NCBI RefSeq assembly: GCF_014646155.1
Contig: NZ_BMMX01000022.1
Span: forward strand, 16,804-80,803
Reading direction: 5' to 3'
Length of the DNA stretch: 64,000 nucleotides
Source of the DNA: Mangrovihabitans endophyticus
Lineage (GTDB): Bacteria > Actinomycetota > Actinomycetes > Mycobacteriales > Micromonosporaceae
The notes below the pieces were generated by a model. That model was not told the origin of the DNA, ran no database searches, and saw nothing but the letters and a program-made list of their open reading frames with translations. The translations under genes and the position numbers were made by a program. This document shows positions 41,523 through 49,890 of the stretch, in pieces (within the stretch, counting starts at the first letter, position 1; every line of letters starts with the position of its first letter).

Positions 41523-43010
41523 GTGCGACGACTACTGGTGGCCGCCGGCGTCACCGCGCTGGCCCTGGCCGGGACGGCGGCCCCCGCCGCCGCGGCGCCC
41601 GCACCCGGCGGTGCCGGGCTCGGTGACAGATACTTCCCGGATTACGGCAACGGAGGCTACGACGTCTCCCACTACGACATCCGGCTGCGCTACTACCCGG
41701 GCGAGGACCGGCTGACCGGCACCACCACGATCCTGGCCACCGCGACAAGCGACCTGAGCTCCTTCGACCTCGACTTCATCCTGGACACCGAGTCCGTGCT
41801 GGTGAACAACCGGCCGGCCGGCTTCGCCCGTCAGGGCGACCACGAACTGGTGGTCACCCCGTCGCGCACGCTGTCCGAGGGGCAGGCGATGACGATCGTG
41901 GTGCAATACTCCGGGGTGCCGTCCACGAAGGTCGCGGCCGGATACACGGCCTGGATCAGGACGCCCGACGGCGCGCTCGCGGTGGGCGAACCGGAAGAGG
42001 CGTGGTGGTGGTTCCCGAGCAACGACCACCCCAGTGACAAGGCCACCTTCGACGTCTCGGTGGCGGTGCCCGACGGCGTCGAGGTGATCAGCAACGGCGT
42101 GCAGCCGCGCAACCCGACGCAGGAGCTGCTGGGCTGGACCCGGTGGTACTGGCGCTCCGCCCAGCCCCAGGCGACCTACCTGGCGTCGCTGGCGATCGGG
42201 CAGTACGACATCACCCGCGACGTGACCCCGGACGGCATCCCGGTGATCAACGCGTACTCCACCAGCCTGCCCCCGGCGTACGACGCCGCCGCGCGGGCCA
42301 GCGTGGAACGCACCGCCGAGATCGTCGCGTGGGAGAGCAGCGTGTTCGGGCCGTGGCCGTTCGAGGCCCAGGGCGGCGTGGTCGCCCCGCCGGACACCCT
42401 CGGGTTCGCCCTGGAGAACCAGACCCGCCCCAACTATTCGGCGGCGTTCTTCCGGGCCGGCGCCAACCCGTACGTGATCGTGCACGAGAACGCGCACCAG
42501 TGGTTCGGCGACGCCGTCTCGGTCGGGCAGTGGCGCGACATCTGGCTCAACGAGGGCTTCTCCAGCTACGCCGAGTGGCTGTGGTCGGAGAAGCAGGGCG
42601 AGGGCACCACGGACGAGATCTTCGACTATCTGTACGCCGCCGAGCCCGCGCAGTTCTGGACCGTGCCGCCGGGTGATCCGGGCGCGCCGCGCCTGTTCAA
42701 CGGCGCCGTCTACGACCGGGGCGCGATGACGCTGCACCGGCTCCGCAAGCTGATCGGCGACGACGACTTCTTCACGCTGTTGCGCACCTGGGTGAAACGG
42801 CACCGGTACGACGACGCCACCACCGCCCGGTTCATCGCACTCGCCGAGAACATCTCCGGCCGATCGCTCGACGACTTCTTCCAGACATGGCTGTACACCC
42901 CGGCCAAGCCGGCCCTGGCCGCCGCCGCCCGGTCCGCGGCGGCACCCGGCGTTGCGCCGCGGTCGTGGGCGGCCATCGACGGTGTCCATCAGTTGGTGCG
43001 GGAGAACTGA
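41523..43010 (+). CDS. Secreted M1 family metallopeptidase
   Basis: A 495-residue protein. A signal peptide (VRRLLVAAGVTALALAGTAA, cut after APAAAAPA) directs export. The zinc site is VIVHENAHQWFGDAV with a distal Glu in WLNEGFSSYAEWLW, the gluzincin pattern; the exopeptidase loop reads GFALENQTR in place of GAMEN. It is shorter than full aminopeptidase N (about 850 residues) because the C-terminal helical domain is missing, as in many actinobacterial secreted M1 enzymes. It would remove N-terminal residues from extracellular peptides. GTG start at 41523 follows a clear GGAAGGA. Confidence 0.92.
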   Translation: MRRLLVAAGVTALALAGTAAPAAAAPAPGGAGLGDRYFPDYGNGGYDVSHYDIRLRYYPGEDRLTGTTTILATATSDLSSFDLDFILDTESVLVNNRPAGFARQGDHELVVTPSRTLSEGQAMTIVVQYSGVPSTKVAAGYTAWIRTPDGALAVGEPEEAWWWFPSNDHPSDKATFDVSVAVPDGVEVISNGVQPRNPTQELLGWTRWYWRSAQPQATYLASLAIGQYDITRDVTPDGIPVINAYSTSLPPAYDAAARASVERTAEIVAWESSVFGPWPFEAQGGVVAPPDTLGFALENQTRPNYSAAFFRAGANPYVIVHENAHQWFGDAVSVGQWRDIWLNEGFSSYAEWLWSEKQGEGTTDEIFDYLYAAEPAQFWTVPPGDPGAPRLFNGAVYDRGAMTLHRLRKLIGDDDFFTLLRTWVKRHRYDDATTARFIALAENISGRSLDDFFQTWLYTPAKPALAAAARSAAAPGVAPRSWAAIDGVHQLVREN

Positions 43011-43062
43011 GGTCCACCCCGCGCCGCACTCGCGGCCCGCACCGGCGCCGTCCGGTGCGGGC

Positions 43063-43650
43063 TCACGCGGCCCGCGCCATGACCAGGTGGCTGATCACCG
43101 GGACGCCGACGCCCTTGAGCGCGGTGGGCTCGGTGCGCACCGGGCCGGGCGGGGCGCCGCCCGCGGCGTACGCCGCCGGGCCGATATGCACCTCACCCGG
43201 CCCGGCCAGGTCGCACAGCCGGGCGGCCACGTTCACCGCGCGGCCCCACACCCCGAAACCGGCCGGTGGCCACGACGGCGTGACGAACACCTCGCCGAAC
43301 TCCAGCCCGACGTGCACGGACGGGCGCACCACCTCGGTGCCGCCCGCGGCCACCAGGTCCAGGCCCGCCCGGATCGCCCGGCCGGGCTCGTCGCCGAGCG
43401 TCTCGTCCAGCCCGAACACGCACATGAAGCCGTCGCCGAGCACCTGCTGGATCCGGCCGCCGTGCCGCTGCACGACGGCCACCAGGTCGTCCATGAGCGG
43501 GCGGACGACCTGATAGACGATCTCCGGCTCGACGGCCTCGACGAGCTGCGTGAAGCCGGACAGGTCGGCGAAGAGCACCGCGGCCCGGCGCCGTTGCCCG
43601 CAGGAGCGGTCCGGTGCGGCGGTGCGGCGGTCTGACGATGCAGCGTCCAC
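43063..43650 (-). CDS. Adenylate/guanylate cyclase domain protein
   Basis: A 195-residue protein made of one class III cyclase homology domain. AAVLFADLSGFTQLVEAVEP supplies metal-binding Asp at the usual place, VLGDGFMCVFG the second Asp, and WGRAVNVAARLCDLA the Asn and Arg. The substrate-specifying Lys before VLGD is replaced by Gln (RIQQVLGD), so activity on ATP or GTP is uncertain. A single domain must dimerise to act. It lies 55 bases after the TPR-CHAT gene, on the same strand and downstream, and may be the last gene of that transcript. Confidence 0.85.
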   Translation of the reverse strand: MDAASSDRRTAAPDRSCGQRRRAAVLFADLSGFTQLVEAVEPEIVYQVVRPLMDDLVAVVQRHGGRIQQVLGDGFMCVFGLDETLGDEPGRAIRAGLDLVAAGGTEVVRPSVHVGLEFGEVFVTPSWPPAGFGVWGRAVNVAARLCDLAGPGEVHIGPAAYAAGGAPPGPVRTEPTALKGVGVPVISHLVMARAA

Positions 43651-43705
43651 GAGGATTCAGAGCATCGCGACGCCCGGGTGATACGTCACACTTGCGCGTT
43701 CACTC

Positions 43706-46360
43706 TCAGGCGGCGCCGTAGGCACTGAACGTGCACCAGTTCACGTACGCCGCCGGGGACGTGCGATCGATGCGCTCCCGGGCGGCGTGCAGGCCGTGCG
43801 CGAGCGTACGTCCCTGGGAGAGCTGCTCGTGCAGCGCGTGCATGAGGTCCACCGCGGCCACGTCCGGCACCGCCGCGACGCTGGCCACCACGCCCGCGGT
43901 GCCCCGGGCCAGCAGCGAGCTGATGAACCCGACCACCTCGTTGCCGGCGTACGCCACATCCGCCCCGGACTGGCAGGACGCCAGCACCAGGCGGTGCGGC
44001 GCGGCGCCGCTGGTCTGCAACTCCTGCACGGTCAGCGGCCCGTCGCTGAGCACCAGCGAGGAGAACAGCGGATTGTCCGCGCGCAGCCATCCGTGACAGG
44101 CCAGGTGGACCAGGTCGGCGCCGTCCAGGCGGCGCAGCACCTCCGCGGCCGTGCTGTGCGGCGGCACCAGCGCCGCGGCGTCCGGGTAGAGACCGCGAAG
44201 CCGGCGCACCTCGTCCGAGGCGCCGGGCAGATTCGGGCCCTCCACCAGCACCACCGGGCCGCCGCCGGGGCGGCTCCCGGCCGCCGCGCGGGTGCGCGCC
44301 CACATCCCGGCCGACGGCGCCAGCGACACCGGCGCGTCCCACAGCGCCGACCACGGGATCCCGTGCAGGTGCCCGACCGGGACCACCACCAGCTCCGCGC
44401 CGCCGGGCAAGCCGAGCGGATCGAACAGCAGCCCGCGCAACGCGGCCAGCCGCGAGTCCGCCGACAGCCGGGCCGCGGCCAGCGACGACTCCGGCAGTGA
44501 TTGGGTCATCCGGCGCAGCGCGAAGAACAGGGTGCGCATCCGGTCCAGCACCGCCGACGCCGGGCCCAGCGTCACCAGGCGGCTGCGGCGGCGCTCCACC
44601 ACCACCGCGATCAGGGTGCCGCCCAGCACGGCGTACTCGACCAGTACCCGGGAGCCGAGCCGGTCCCGCAGTTGCGCCGGACGCAGGGTGGTGTCGACTG
44701 CGCGGTCCGGGCTGCGCCGCCGCCAGCTCGACCGGCGGATCCGGTCCTCCAGGGATTTCAGCCGTGCGCTCACCGGGTCCGGGGTGCCGACCACCCGCTC
44801 CGCGGAGGCCACCGTCTCCAGCTCGGCGTGGATGCCGCGCAGCTTCTCCAGGTCCTCCGGGTCCACGCCGCCGGGCGGTTCGACGGCCAGCAGCGCCGCT
44901 GCGCGGGTCCGTTCCATCCAGGACAGCGCCTGCATCGCGGACCCGTTGCGCACCACCACGCCCAGCGCGAGCTGGCCCAGTTCGGCGCCGTGCCCGGACG
45001 CGAGCGCCCGCAGCTCGACCGACGGCAGCGCGGTCCGGTGCCGGCTCAGGTCGTTCAGCCCGCGGCGGCAGTGCGCGAGCACCGCGCCGTCGTCGGCGGT
45101 CAGCGACGCGGCCATCGCGGCGGCCACGCTGCCCCGCATCCGCACCAGCACCGGAAGGCGGCGCGCCAGGTCGGCGGCGTGCCGCAACGCGGACACCGCG
45201 TCCCGCTCGCGGCCCAGCAGCGCCGCGATCCGGCCGGTGATGCTGTACGCGTCCACCGCGTACGACCAGGTGCGCTGCGCCTCCAGACGGCGGCACACCC
45301 GGCGGGCCTGGCGCAGATCGTCCGCGGTGGCGGCACCGGCCCGCAGGCGCGCCTCGGCGCGCACCAGCGTCGCGCGCGCGGTCCAGGTGGGTCGACGTTG
45401 CCGGCGGAACGTCTGGGCCGCGGCGCCCGCGGCCGTCTCCGCGTCGCCGGCATCACCGGAGAGCAGCGCGAGCTGAGCCACCCGCAACTGCGCCTCGGCA
45501 CCCATCAGCGGCACCCCGCTGATCCGGAATTCGTCGGCGGCGGACCGGGCGGCCGACGCGGCCTCCGGGATCAGGCGCAGGTCCATCAGCGCGTCGGCGT
45601 ACTCCACATACAGCTCGCCCAGCGGCAGCCCGGCCGCCTCGTGCGCCTGGGTGGCCTGCTCGAACAGCCGCAACCCCTCGGTGAGCCGTCCGGCGTGCAC
45701 GGTCACCCAGGCGCGGCTCTGCAACACCGTGGCCACCTGTGACGGCCCGACCCGCGGCGCGATCCGGCCGGCCTGGTCGAGCAGGCGCAGGGCGTCCGCG
45801 TACCGGCCGTGCTGCGCCTCGATCAACGCCAGGTTGTTGCCCGCGGCCACCAGGAACCGGCCGGTGGTGGGCGCGGCCAGCACCACCCGGTACGCGTCGG
45901 CGGCCGGAGCGAGCAGTCCGACGTTCTGGTCCAGCACCGCACGCTGGAAGATCAGCTCCACCCCGCGCGGCCCGGACACCAGGGGAGAGGCGAGATCCAG
46001 GTCACGCCGCGCCCCGGTGATGTTGCCGAGTTCCTGCTTCACCGAGGACCGTGTCATCAGCACCTCGGCCAGGGTGGCGGACAGTCGGTGCCGCCGGGCG
46101 ACCGCGGCGGCCTCGTCCAGCAGCCGCTTGGCCTCGGCGGCGTTGAACTGGGCACGCTGCGCCCAGGCGACCGCGCGCAGCGCCACCGCGAGTGCCTCCG
46201 GGGGTCCCGCGCGGCGGGCCAGCCGCACCAGATCGGCCGCGACCGGCCCGAACCGCTGGGGATCCGACACCGCGCCCTCAAAAACACGCCGGGCATGTAT
46301 CACGAGGTCGACGGGCGTCTCTTCTAGGTCGGCCAAGAGACCCACTTCCGCGCTGGGCAC
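43706..46360 (-). CDS. TPR-CHAT protein (caspase-like protease)
   Basis: A protein of about 884 residues. Residues 50-560 are alpha-helical tetratricopeptide-like repeats (RLLDEAAAVARRHRL, ALRLLDQAGRI, LRLFEQATQAHEAAG). Residues 610-884 form the CHAT domain, a caspase-clan cysteine protease: LVHLACHGWLRADNPLF gives His756 and LVLASCQSGADV gives Cys796, both intact. No leader or membrane helix is seen. Starts at 46360, 46303 and 46270 (all GTG) are possible; the first keeps the whole helical start, the last has the best ribosome binding site (GAGGG). It is divergent from the S8 peptidase with 30-120 bases between starts, so the two share a control region. Confidence 0.85.
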   Translation of the reverse strand: MPSAEVGLLADLEETPVDLVIHARRVFEGAVSDPQRFGPVAADLVRLARRAGPPEALAVALRAVAWAQRAQFNAAEAKRLLDEAAAVARRHRLSATLAEVLMTRSSVKQELGNITGARRDLDLASPLVSGPRGVELIFQRAVLDQNVGLLAPAADAYRVVLAAPTTGRFLVAAGNNLALIEAQHGRYADALRLLDQAGRIAPRVGPSQVATVLQSRAWVTVHAGRLTEGLRLFEQATQAHEAAGLPLGELYVEYADALMDLRLIPEAASAARSAADEFRISGVPLMGAEAQLRVAQLALLSGDAGDAETAAGAAAQTFRRQRRPTWTARATLVRAEARLRAGAATADDLRQARRVCRRLEAQRTWSYAVDAYSITGRIAALLGRERDAVSALRHAADLARRLPVLVRMRGSVAAAMAASLTADDGAVLAHCRRGLNDLSRHRTALPSVELRALASGHGAELGQLALGVVVRNGSAMQALSWMERTRAAALLAVEPPGGVDPEDLEKLRGIHAELETVASAERVVGTPDPVSARLKSLEDRIRRSSWRRRSPDRAVDTTLRPAQLRDRLGSRVLVEYAVLGGTLIAVVVERRRSRLVTLGPASAVLDRMRTLFFALRRMTQSLPESSLAAARLSADSRLAALRGLLFDPLGLPGGAELVVVPVGHLHGIPWSALWDAPVSLAPSAGMWARTRAAAGSRPGGGPVVLVEGPNLPGASDEVRRLRGLYPDAAALVPPHSTAAEVLRRLDGADLVHLACHGWLRADNPLFSSLVLSDGPLTVQELQTSGAAPHRLVLASCQSGADVAYAGNEVVGFISSLLARGTAGVVASVAAVPDVAAVDLMHALHEQLSQGRTLAHGLHAARERIDRTSPAAYVNWCTFSAYGAA

Positions 46361-46390
46361 GCATCGAGAGAGAGCAGGGACAGGAGCGAG

Positions 46391-47737
46391 ATGAAGTTCG
46401 AGAAAGACTGGCTGGGATACGCTTTCGAGGGCGACTATCCCGAATCCTACGGTCCCGACGACACGGCGCGGCTGCGCACCGTCCTGCAGCAGCAGCTCGG
46501 CCAACTGGGGCAGGGCGGCGCCACCACCGACGACCGGCTGCTGGGCATCCTGATCGGACGCCGGTGCGCGAACTCGGGCCGCTCCCAGATCGAGGCGCGC
46601 GGCCGGCGCGACGGTTCCCTGTGCATGGTCGCCCGCGGTGAGATGGTGCTGCCCGCGGCGGACGCGCCGATGGTCCAGCACCTGCTCGGGGCGTTCCAGC
46701 CGCCGCCGGCGGGCGCTGCCAAGCCGGGCGCGCATCTGCGCCTGCGCCAGCGTGAGGTGGGCCCGTCCGAGGTGGACCGGACCATCGACGCGGTCGCCGC
46801 GGCCCGGGTCACCGCATGGCCCAACTACATGGCCGCGATGGCCGCGGTGTCCAAGGGGGTCGGCGGCCCCGAGCCCGCGCCGGCGCCGGGCACCATGGCG
46901 GAGCTGACCGCCGGCCTGGGACCGGCGCTGCGCACGGTCCGGGTCGGCGTCATCGACACCGGCATCACCCAGGACCTGCGCGGCGACGAGTGGCTGACCG
47001 GCGTGCCGCGCGAGGACGACAACATCGACCCGCTGGACCAGTTGCCGGCCGGGCCGGACGGACTGCTGGACTACCAGGCCGGGCACGGCACCTTCGTGGC
47101 CGGCGTCATCCAGCGGGTGGCGCCGCACGCGGACATACGGATGTACCGCGCGGCCGACAGCGACGGCTTCGCCACCGACCACGACATCGCCGAGGCCATC
47201 CTGCGGGCGCACGACGACGGCGCGCAGATCATCAACCTGTCGCTGGGTGGCCGCACCGCCGACGACCAGCCACCGCCGGCCACCGCCGAGGCGATCGCCG
47301 CGGTGCAGCGCGAGTCGGCCGGCGCCACGGTGATCATCGCCGCGGCTGGTAACAACGGCGACCGGGCCCCGGTCTGGCCGGCCGCCCTGCCCGGTGTCGA
47401 GGCGGTCGCCGGCCTGACCGCGTACCTGACGCCGTCGGCGTGGTCGTCCTACGGCCCGGACGTTCGCTTCTCGACGGTGGGCGAGGGGATCCGCTCGCTG
47501 TTCGTCACCGGGGTCGAGTCGCCGGTGTTCGACCCGGTGCCGGACGTGTTCGGCCCGGACGCCTGGGCGATGTGGAGCGGAACGTCCTTCGCGGCGCCGC
47601 AGATCGCCGGGGCGGTCGCGCGCATCTGCTACGAAGAGGACCGGGAACCTCGCGCGGCGGTCGACCGGCTCGACGAGTTCGGCAAGCCGATCGAGGGATT
47701 CGGCAAGGCGATGCGGGTCCTGCGCGGTCTGGACTGA
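46391..47737 (+). CDS. S8 family serine peptidase (cytoplasmic subtilisin)
   Basis: A 448-residue subtilisin-like protease. The triad is Asp189 (VGVIDTGITQD), His232 (GHGTFVAGVIQRV) and Ser399 (MWSGTSFAAPQIAGAV); the oxyanion Asn is in AAAGNNGDRAP. There is no signal peptide: the start MKFEKDWLGYAFEGDYPES is soluble. The first 170 residues are a separate domain, with LLGILIGRRCANSGRSQIEA, that may inhibit the enzyme or bind substrate. It is cytoplasmic, unlike most subtilases. AGGAG precedes the ATG. The sigma-factor gene follows after 82 bases. Its short distance to the TPR-CHAT gene suggests joint control. Confidence 0.9.
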   Translation: MKFEKDWLGYAFEGDYPESYGPDDTARLRTVLQQQLGQLGQGGATTDDRLLGILIGRRCANSGRSQIEARGRRDGSLCMVARGEMVLPAADAPMVQHLLGAFQPPPAGAAKPGAHLRLRQREVGPSEVDRTIDAVAAARVTAWPNYMAAMAAVSKGVGGPEPAPAPGTMAELTAGLGPALRTVRVGVIDTGITQDLRGDEWLTGVPREDDNIDPLDQLPAGPDGLLDYQAGHGTFVAGVIQRVAPHADIRMYRAADSDGFATDHDIAEAILRAHDDGAQIINLSLGGRTADDQPPPATAEAIAAVQRESAGATVIIAAAGNNGDRAPVWPAALPGVEAVAGLTAYLTPSAWSSYGPDVRFSTVGEGIRSLFVTGVESPVFDPVPDVFGPDAWAMWSGTSFAAPQIAGAVARICYEEDREPRAAVDRLDEFGKPIEGFGKAMRVLRGLD

Positions 47738-47819
47738 CGCCATGCCGGTGTCCCGATTGTGCGTGCCCGGGCGGTCTCTCCACGGCCGCCCGGCTCATTA
47801 CCGGCAGAGTGGAGACACA

Positions 47820-48425
47820 ATGTCCACAGAGACGGCCGACTGGGATCTGCCGACGCTGATCAAGGCGAGCATCGACCACGGCGAAGAGGCATGGAACGAG
47901 CTGGTGCGGCGGTTCTCCGGCCTGGTGGCGTTCGTGATACGCCACTACCGGCTCTCGCCGACCGACACTCAGGACGTCAGCCAACTCGTCTGGTTGCGCC
48001 TGGTGGAGCACCTGGGCCGGCTGCGGGACCCGCACGCGCTGCCCGGGTGGCTGGCCACCACCACCCGGCACGAGTGCGAGCGCTACCTGCGGGTCAACGG
48101 GCGCAGCGTGGCGGTCGACCCGCTCACCCTGGGCGCGGACCAGACCGACGACGCGTCGAGCGTGGACGATGTGCTGCTCGCCGCGGAACGCCGGCAGGTG
48201 CTGCTCGACGCGTTGAGCTCCCTCGCCCCGCAGCATCGCGAGCTGCTGCTGATGCTCAGCGCCGACCCACCGTACGCGTACGCGGAGATCAGCCGGATCC
48301 TCGGCATGCCGATCGGCAGCATCGGGCCGACCCGCAGTCGTGTGCTCGACAAGTTGCGTGACACGGACGCGATTCGGGCATATCTGGAGGCGGATCGGTC
48401 CGAACAGATGGGAAGGTGTCCGTGA
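47820..48425 (+). CDS. ECF-like sigma-70 family sigma factor
   Basis: A 201-residue sigma factor. Region 2 is AWNELVRRFSGLVAFVIRHY to LPGWLATTTRHECERYLRVN (residues 24-98); region 4 is ALSSLAPQHRELLLMLSADP with the helix-turn-helix YAEISRILGMPIGSIGPTRS (residues 130-185). Regions 1 and 3 are missing, as in ECF factors. GGAG lies before the ATG at 47820. The downstream small protein begins within its stop codon, so the two are translated together, the usual arrangement of a sigma factor with its regulator. It probably transcribes this module or stress genes elsewhere. Confidence 0.9.
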   Translation: MSTETADWDLPTLIKASIDHGEEAWNELVRRFSGLVAFVIRHYRLSPTDTQDVSQLVWLRLVEHLGRLRDPHALPGWLATTTRHECERYLRVNGRSVAVDPLTLGADQTDDASSVDDVLLAAERRQVLLDALSSLAPQHRELLLMLSADPPYAYAEISRILGMPIGSIGPTRSRVLDKLRDTDAIRAYLEADRSEQMGRCP

Positions 48426-48880
48426 TGCCTTGGCGTAACTGGAGCGACGACGACGAGCTCCTGCGCGACATCGGCGACGCCGCGCGGCCGGGACCCCACG
48501 AGCAGCAGGTCATCGACGCCGGGCGGGCGGTGTTCGCCTTTCACGGCGCTGCTCTGGACCGGGACCTCGCCGCTCTGCTCTACGACTCCCGCCTGGACGG
48601 CCTGGCCGCGGTGCGCGGCCCGGTGTCCGGCGCGCCCCGCAGCCTGGTGTTCGGGCTGGGCGACCTGCGAGTGGAGGTCGAGCTGAGCGACGAGGGTATC
48701 GAGGGGCAGCTCATCCCGCCCGGGCCGGGCACGGTGCGGCTGCTGGACGCGACCGGCCCGGTGGCCGAGACGTCGGCCGACGACGTGGGATGTTTCGCCC
48801 TGCCGCAACGCGACGGGCCGATCCGGATCGAGTGCGTGGTGGACGGCCGCCGGCTGGCCACCGAATGGATCGCCGCCTGA
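48425..48880 (+). CDS. Small beta-rich protein coupled to the sigma factor (candidate anti-sigma partner)
   Basis: A 151-residue soluble protein of no known family. Residues 5-60 are helical (DDDELLRDIGDAARPGPHEQ and AGRAVFAFHGAALDRDLAAL). Residues 65-150 are beta-rich (SLVFGLGDLRVEVELSDEG, GQLIPPGPGTVRLLD, GPIRIECVVDGRRLATEWI), resembling a transthyretin- or Ig-like fold. The ATG at 48425 overlaps the sigma stop and has GGAAGG 8 bases upstream; GTG at 48416 or 48422 is less likely. By position it is a good candidate for a protein that binds the sigma factor and might be cut by one of the two neighbouring proteases. Confidence 0.7.
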   Translation: MPWRNWSDDDELLRDIGDAARPGPHEQQVIDAGRAVFAFHGAALDRDLAALLYDSRLDGLAAVRGPVSGAPRSLVFGLGDLRVEVELSDEGIEGQLIPPGPGTVRLLDATGPVAETSADDVGCFALPQRDGPIRIECVVDGRRLATEWIAA

Positions 48881-48969
48881 CACCGGCGGGGCGTGTCCGG
48901 CGGGGCGCGTCCGTGTGGTGTTCGCCGCGATGTCAACGCGGCGGCACACCCGCCGGGCACCATGGGGAC

Positions 48970-49878
48970 ATGACGACCGACGATCTTCAGCTCGCCCGGC
49001 GTGCCGCGGCGGCCGGCGCCGCGGTGGGCCTGCGGCACTTCGCCGCGCTGGCCGGACTGGCCCGCGAGACCAAGGCGGACGGCAGTGTGGTCACCGCGGC
49101 GGACCGGGCGGTGGAGGCCGCCGTCCGCGAGGTGATCGCCGGGGACCGCCCCGGCGACGCGATCCTCGGTGAGGAAGGCGGCGAACAGGCGGGGGCGCAG
49201 CGGCCCGGGGGGAACGGACGCCGCTGGATCATCGATCCGATCGACGGGACGGCCCTGTTCGTCGAGGGCGACGACCGGTGGCTGGTGCTGATCGCCCTGG
49301 AGGAGAACGGCGTGATCACCACCGGCGTGGCGGCCATCCCGGCGCAGGGCCGCGTCTGGTGGGCCGCGCGCGGCCGGGGCGCCTTCGAGGCGCGGGACGG
49401 CGACGGTGCTGCCAGCGACGGTGCTGCCGGCGACGGTGCGGCCGGGTCGCCCGCCGGCGACGGTGCGGCCGGGTCGCCCGCCGGCGACGGTGTGGCCGGG
49501 TCGCCCGCCGGCGACGGTGCGCGGCGCATCATGGTGGCCCCGGCGACCACGGACGTGGCCGCCAGCCGCCTCGGGGTGATCTCCGTGGGCACCACCGTGG
49601 CGGCGCCGCTGCAACGGGTGGTGGCCGACCGTCCATGGCCGTTCCACCCGGCGCTGATGGTCGCCCGCGGAGATCTGGACCTGGCGGTGCAGGCGAACGG
49701 CCAGGTGTGGGACTTCGCGGCGATCTCGCTGATCGTCACCGAGGCGGGCGGACGGTACAGCGGGCTGACCGGCCGGCCGGAGCCCGCTGCGGGACCGTCG
49801 CTGTACTCGGCGAGCGCCGGCCTGCACGACGCGGCCCTGGACGTTCTCGCCCCGCCCCGCGCGGCCGGCACCCACTAG
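48970..49878 (+). CDS. Inositol monophosphatase family protein (HisN-like)
   Basis: A 302-residue Mg2+-dependent phosphatase of the IMPase/FIG superfamily. Metal sites are in DAILGEEGG (Glu), WIIDPIDGTALFVEGDD (Asp-x-Asp-Gly-Thr) and VWDFAAISLIVTEAGG (Trp-Asp). The DPIDGTxxF segment is closest to histidinol-phosphatase-type members. A flexible insert at residues about 145-185 is made of DGAAGSPAG repeats, coded by a 27-bp minisatellite. The insert sits between conserved strands of the fold, where a surface loop is normally found. ATG start at 48970; the gene is convergent with the acyl-CoA ligase. Confidence 0.85.
   Translation: MTTDDLQLARRAAAAGAAVGLRHFAALAGLARETKADGSVVTAADRAVEAAVREVIAGDRPGDAILGEEGGEQAGAQRPGGNGRRWIIDPIDGTALFVEGDDRWLVLIALEENGVITTGVAAIPAQGRVWWAARGRGAFEARDGDGAASDGAAGDGAAGSPAGDGAAGSPAGDGVAGSPAGDGARRIMVAPATTDVAASRLGVISVGTTVAAPLQRVVADRPWPFHPALMVARGDLDLAVQANGQVWDFAAISLIVTEAGGRYSGLTGRPEPAAGPSLYSASAGLHDAALDVLAPPRAAGTH
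49402..49521 (+). repeat. 27-bp minisatellite inside the IMPase gene
   Basis: Three head-to-tail 27-bp units begin at 49432, 49459 and 49486, each coding DGAAGSPAG (the third reads DGVAGSPAG). A 9-bp partial unit follows, and two 15-bp versions (GACGGTGCTGCC-AGC/GGC) precede. All units are multiples of three, so gain or loss keeps the frame. Confidence 0.9.
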
Positions 49879-49890
49879 CCCCGCCGGCGC

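Noticed and set aside
46361..47743. Extension of the TPR-CHAT frame upstream to about 47743
   Set aside because: The extension is antisense to the S8 peptidase and has low-complexity Arg/Gly/Val composition with no domain.
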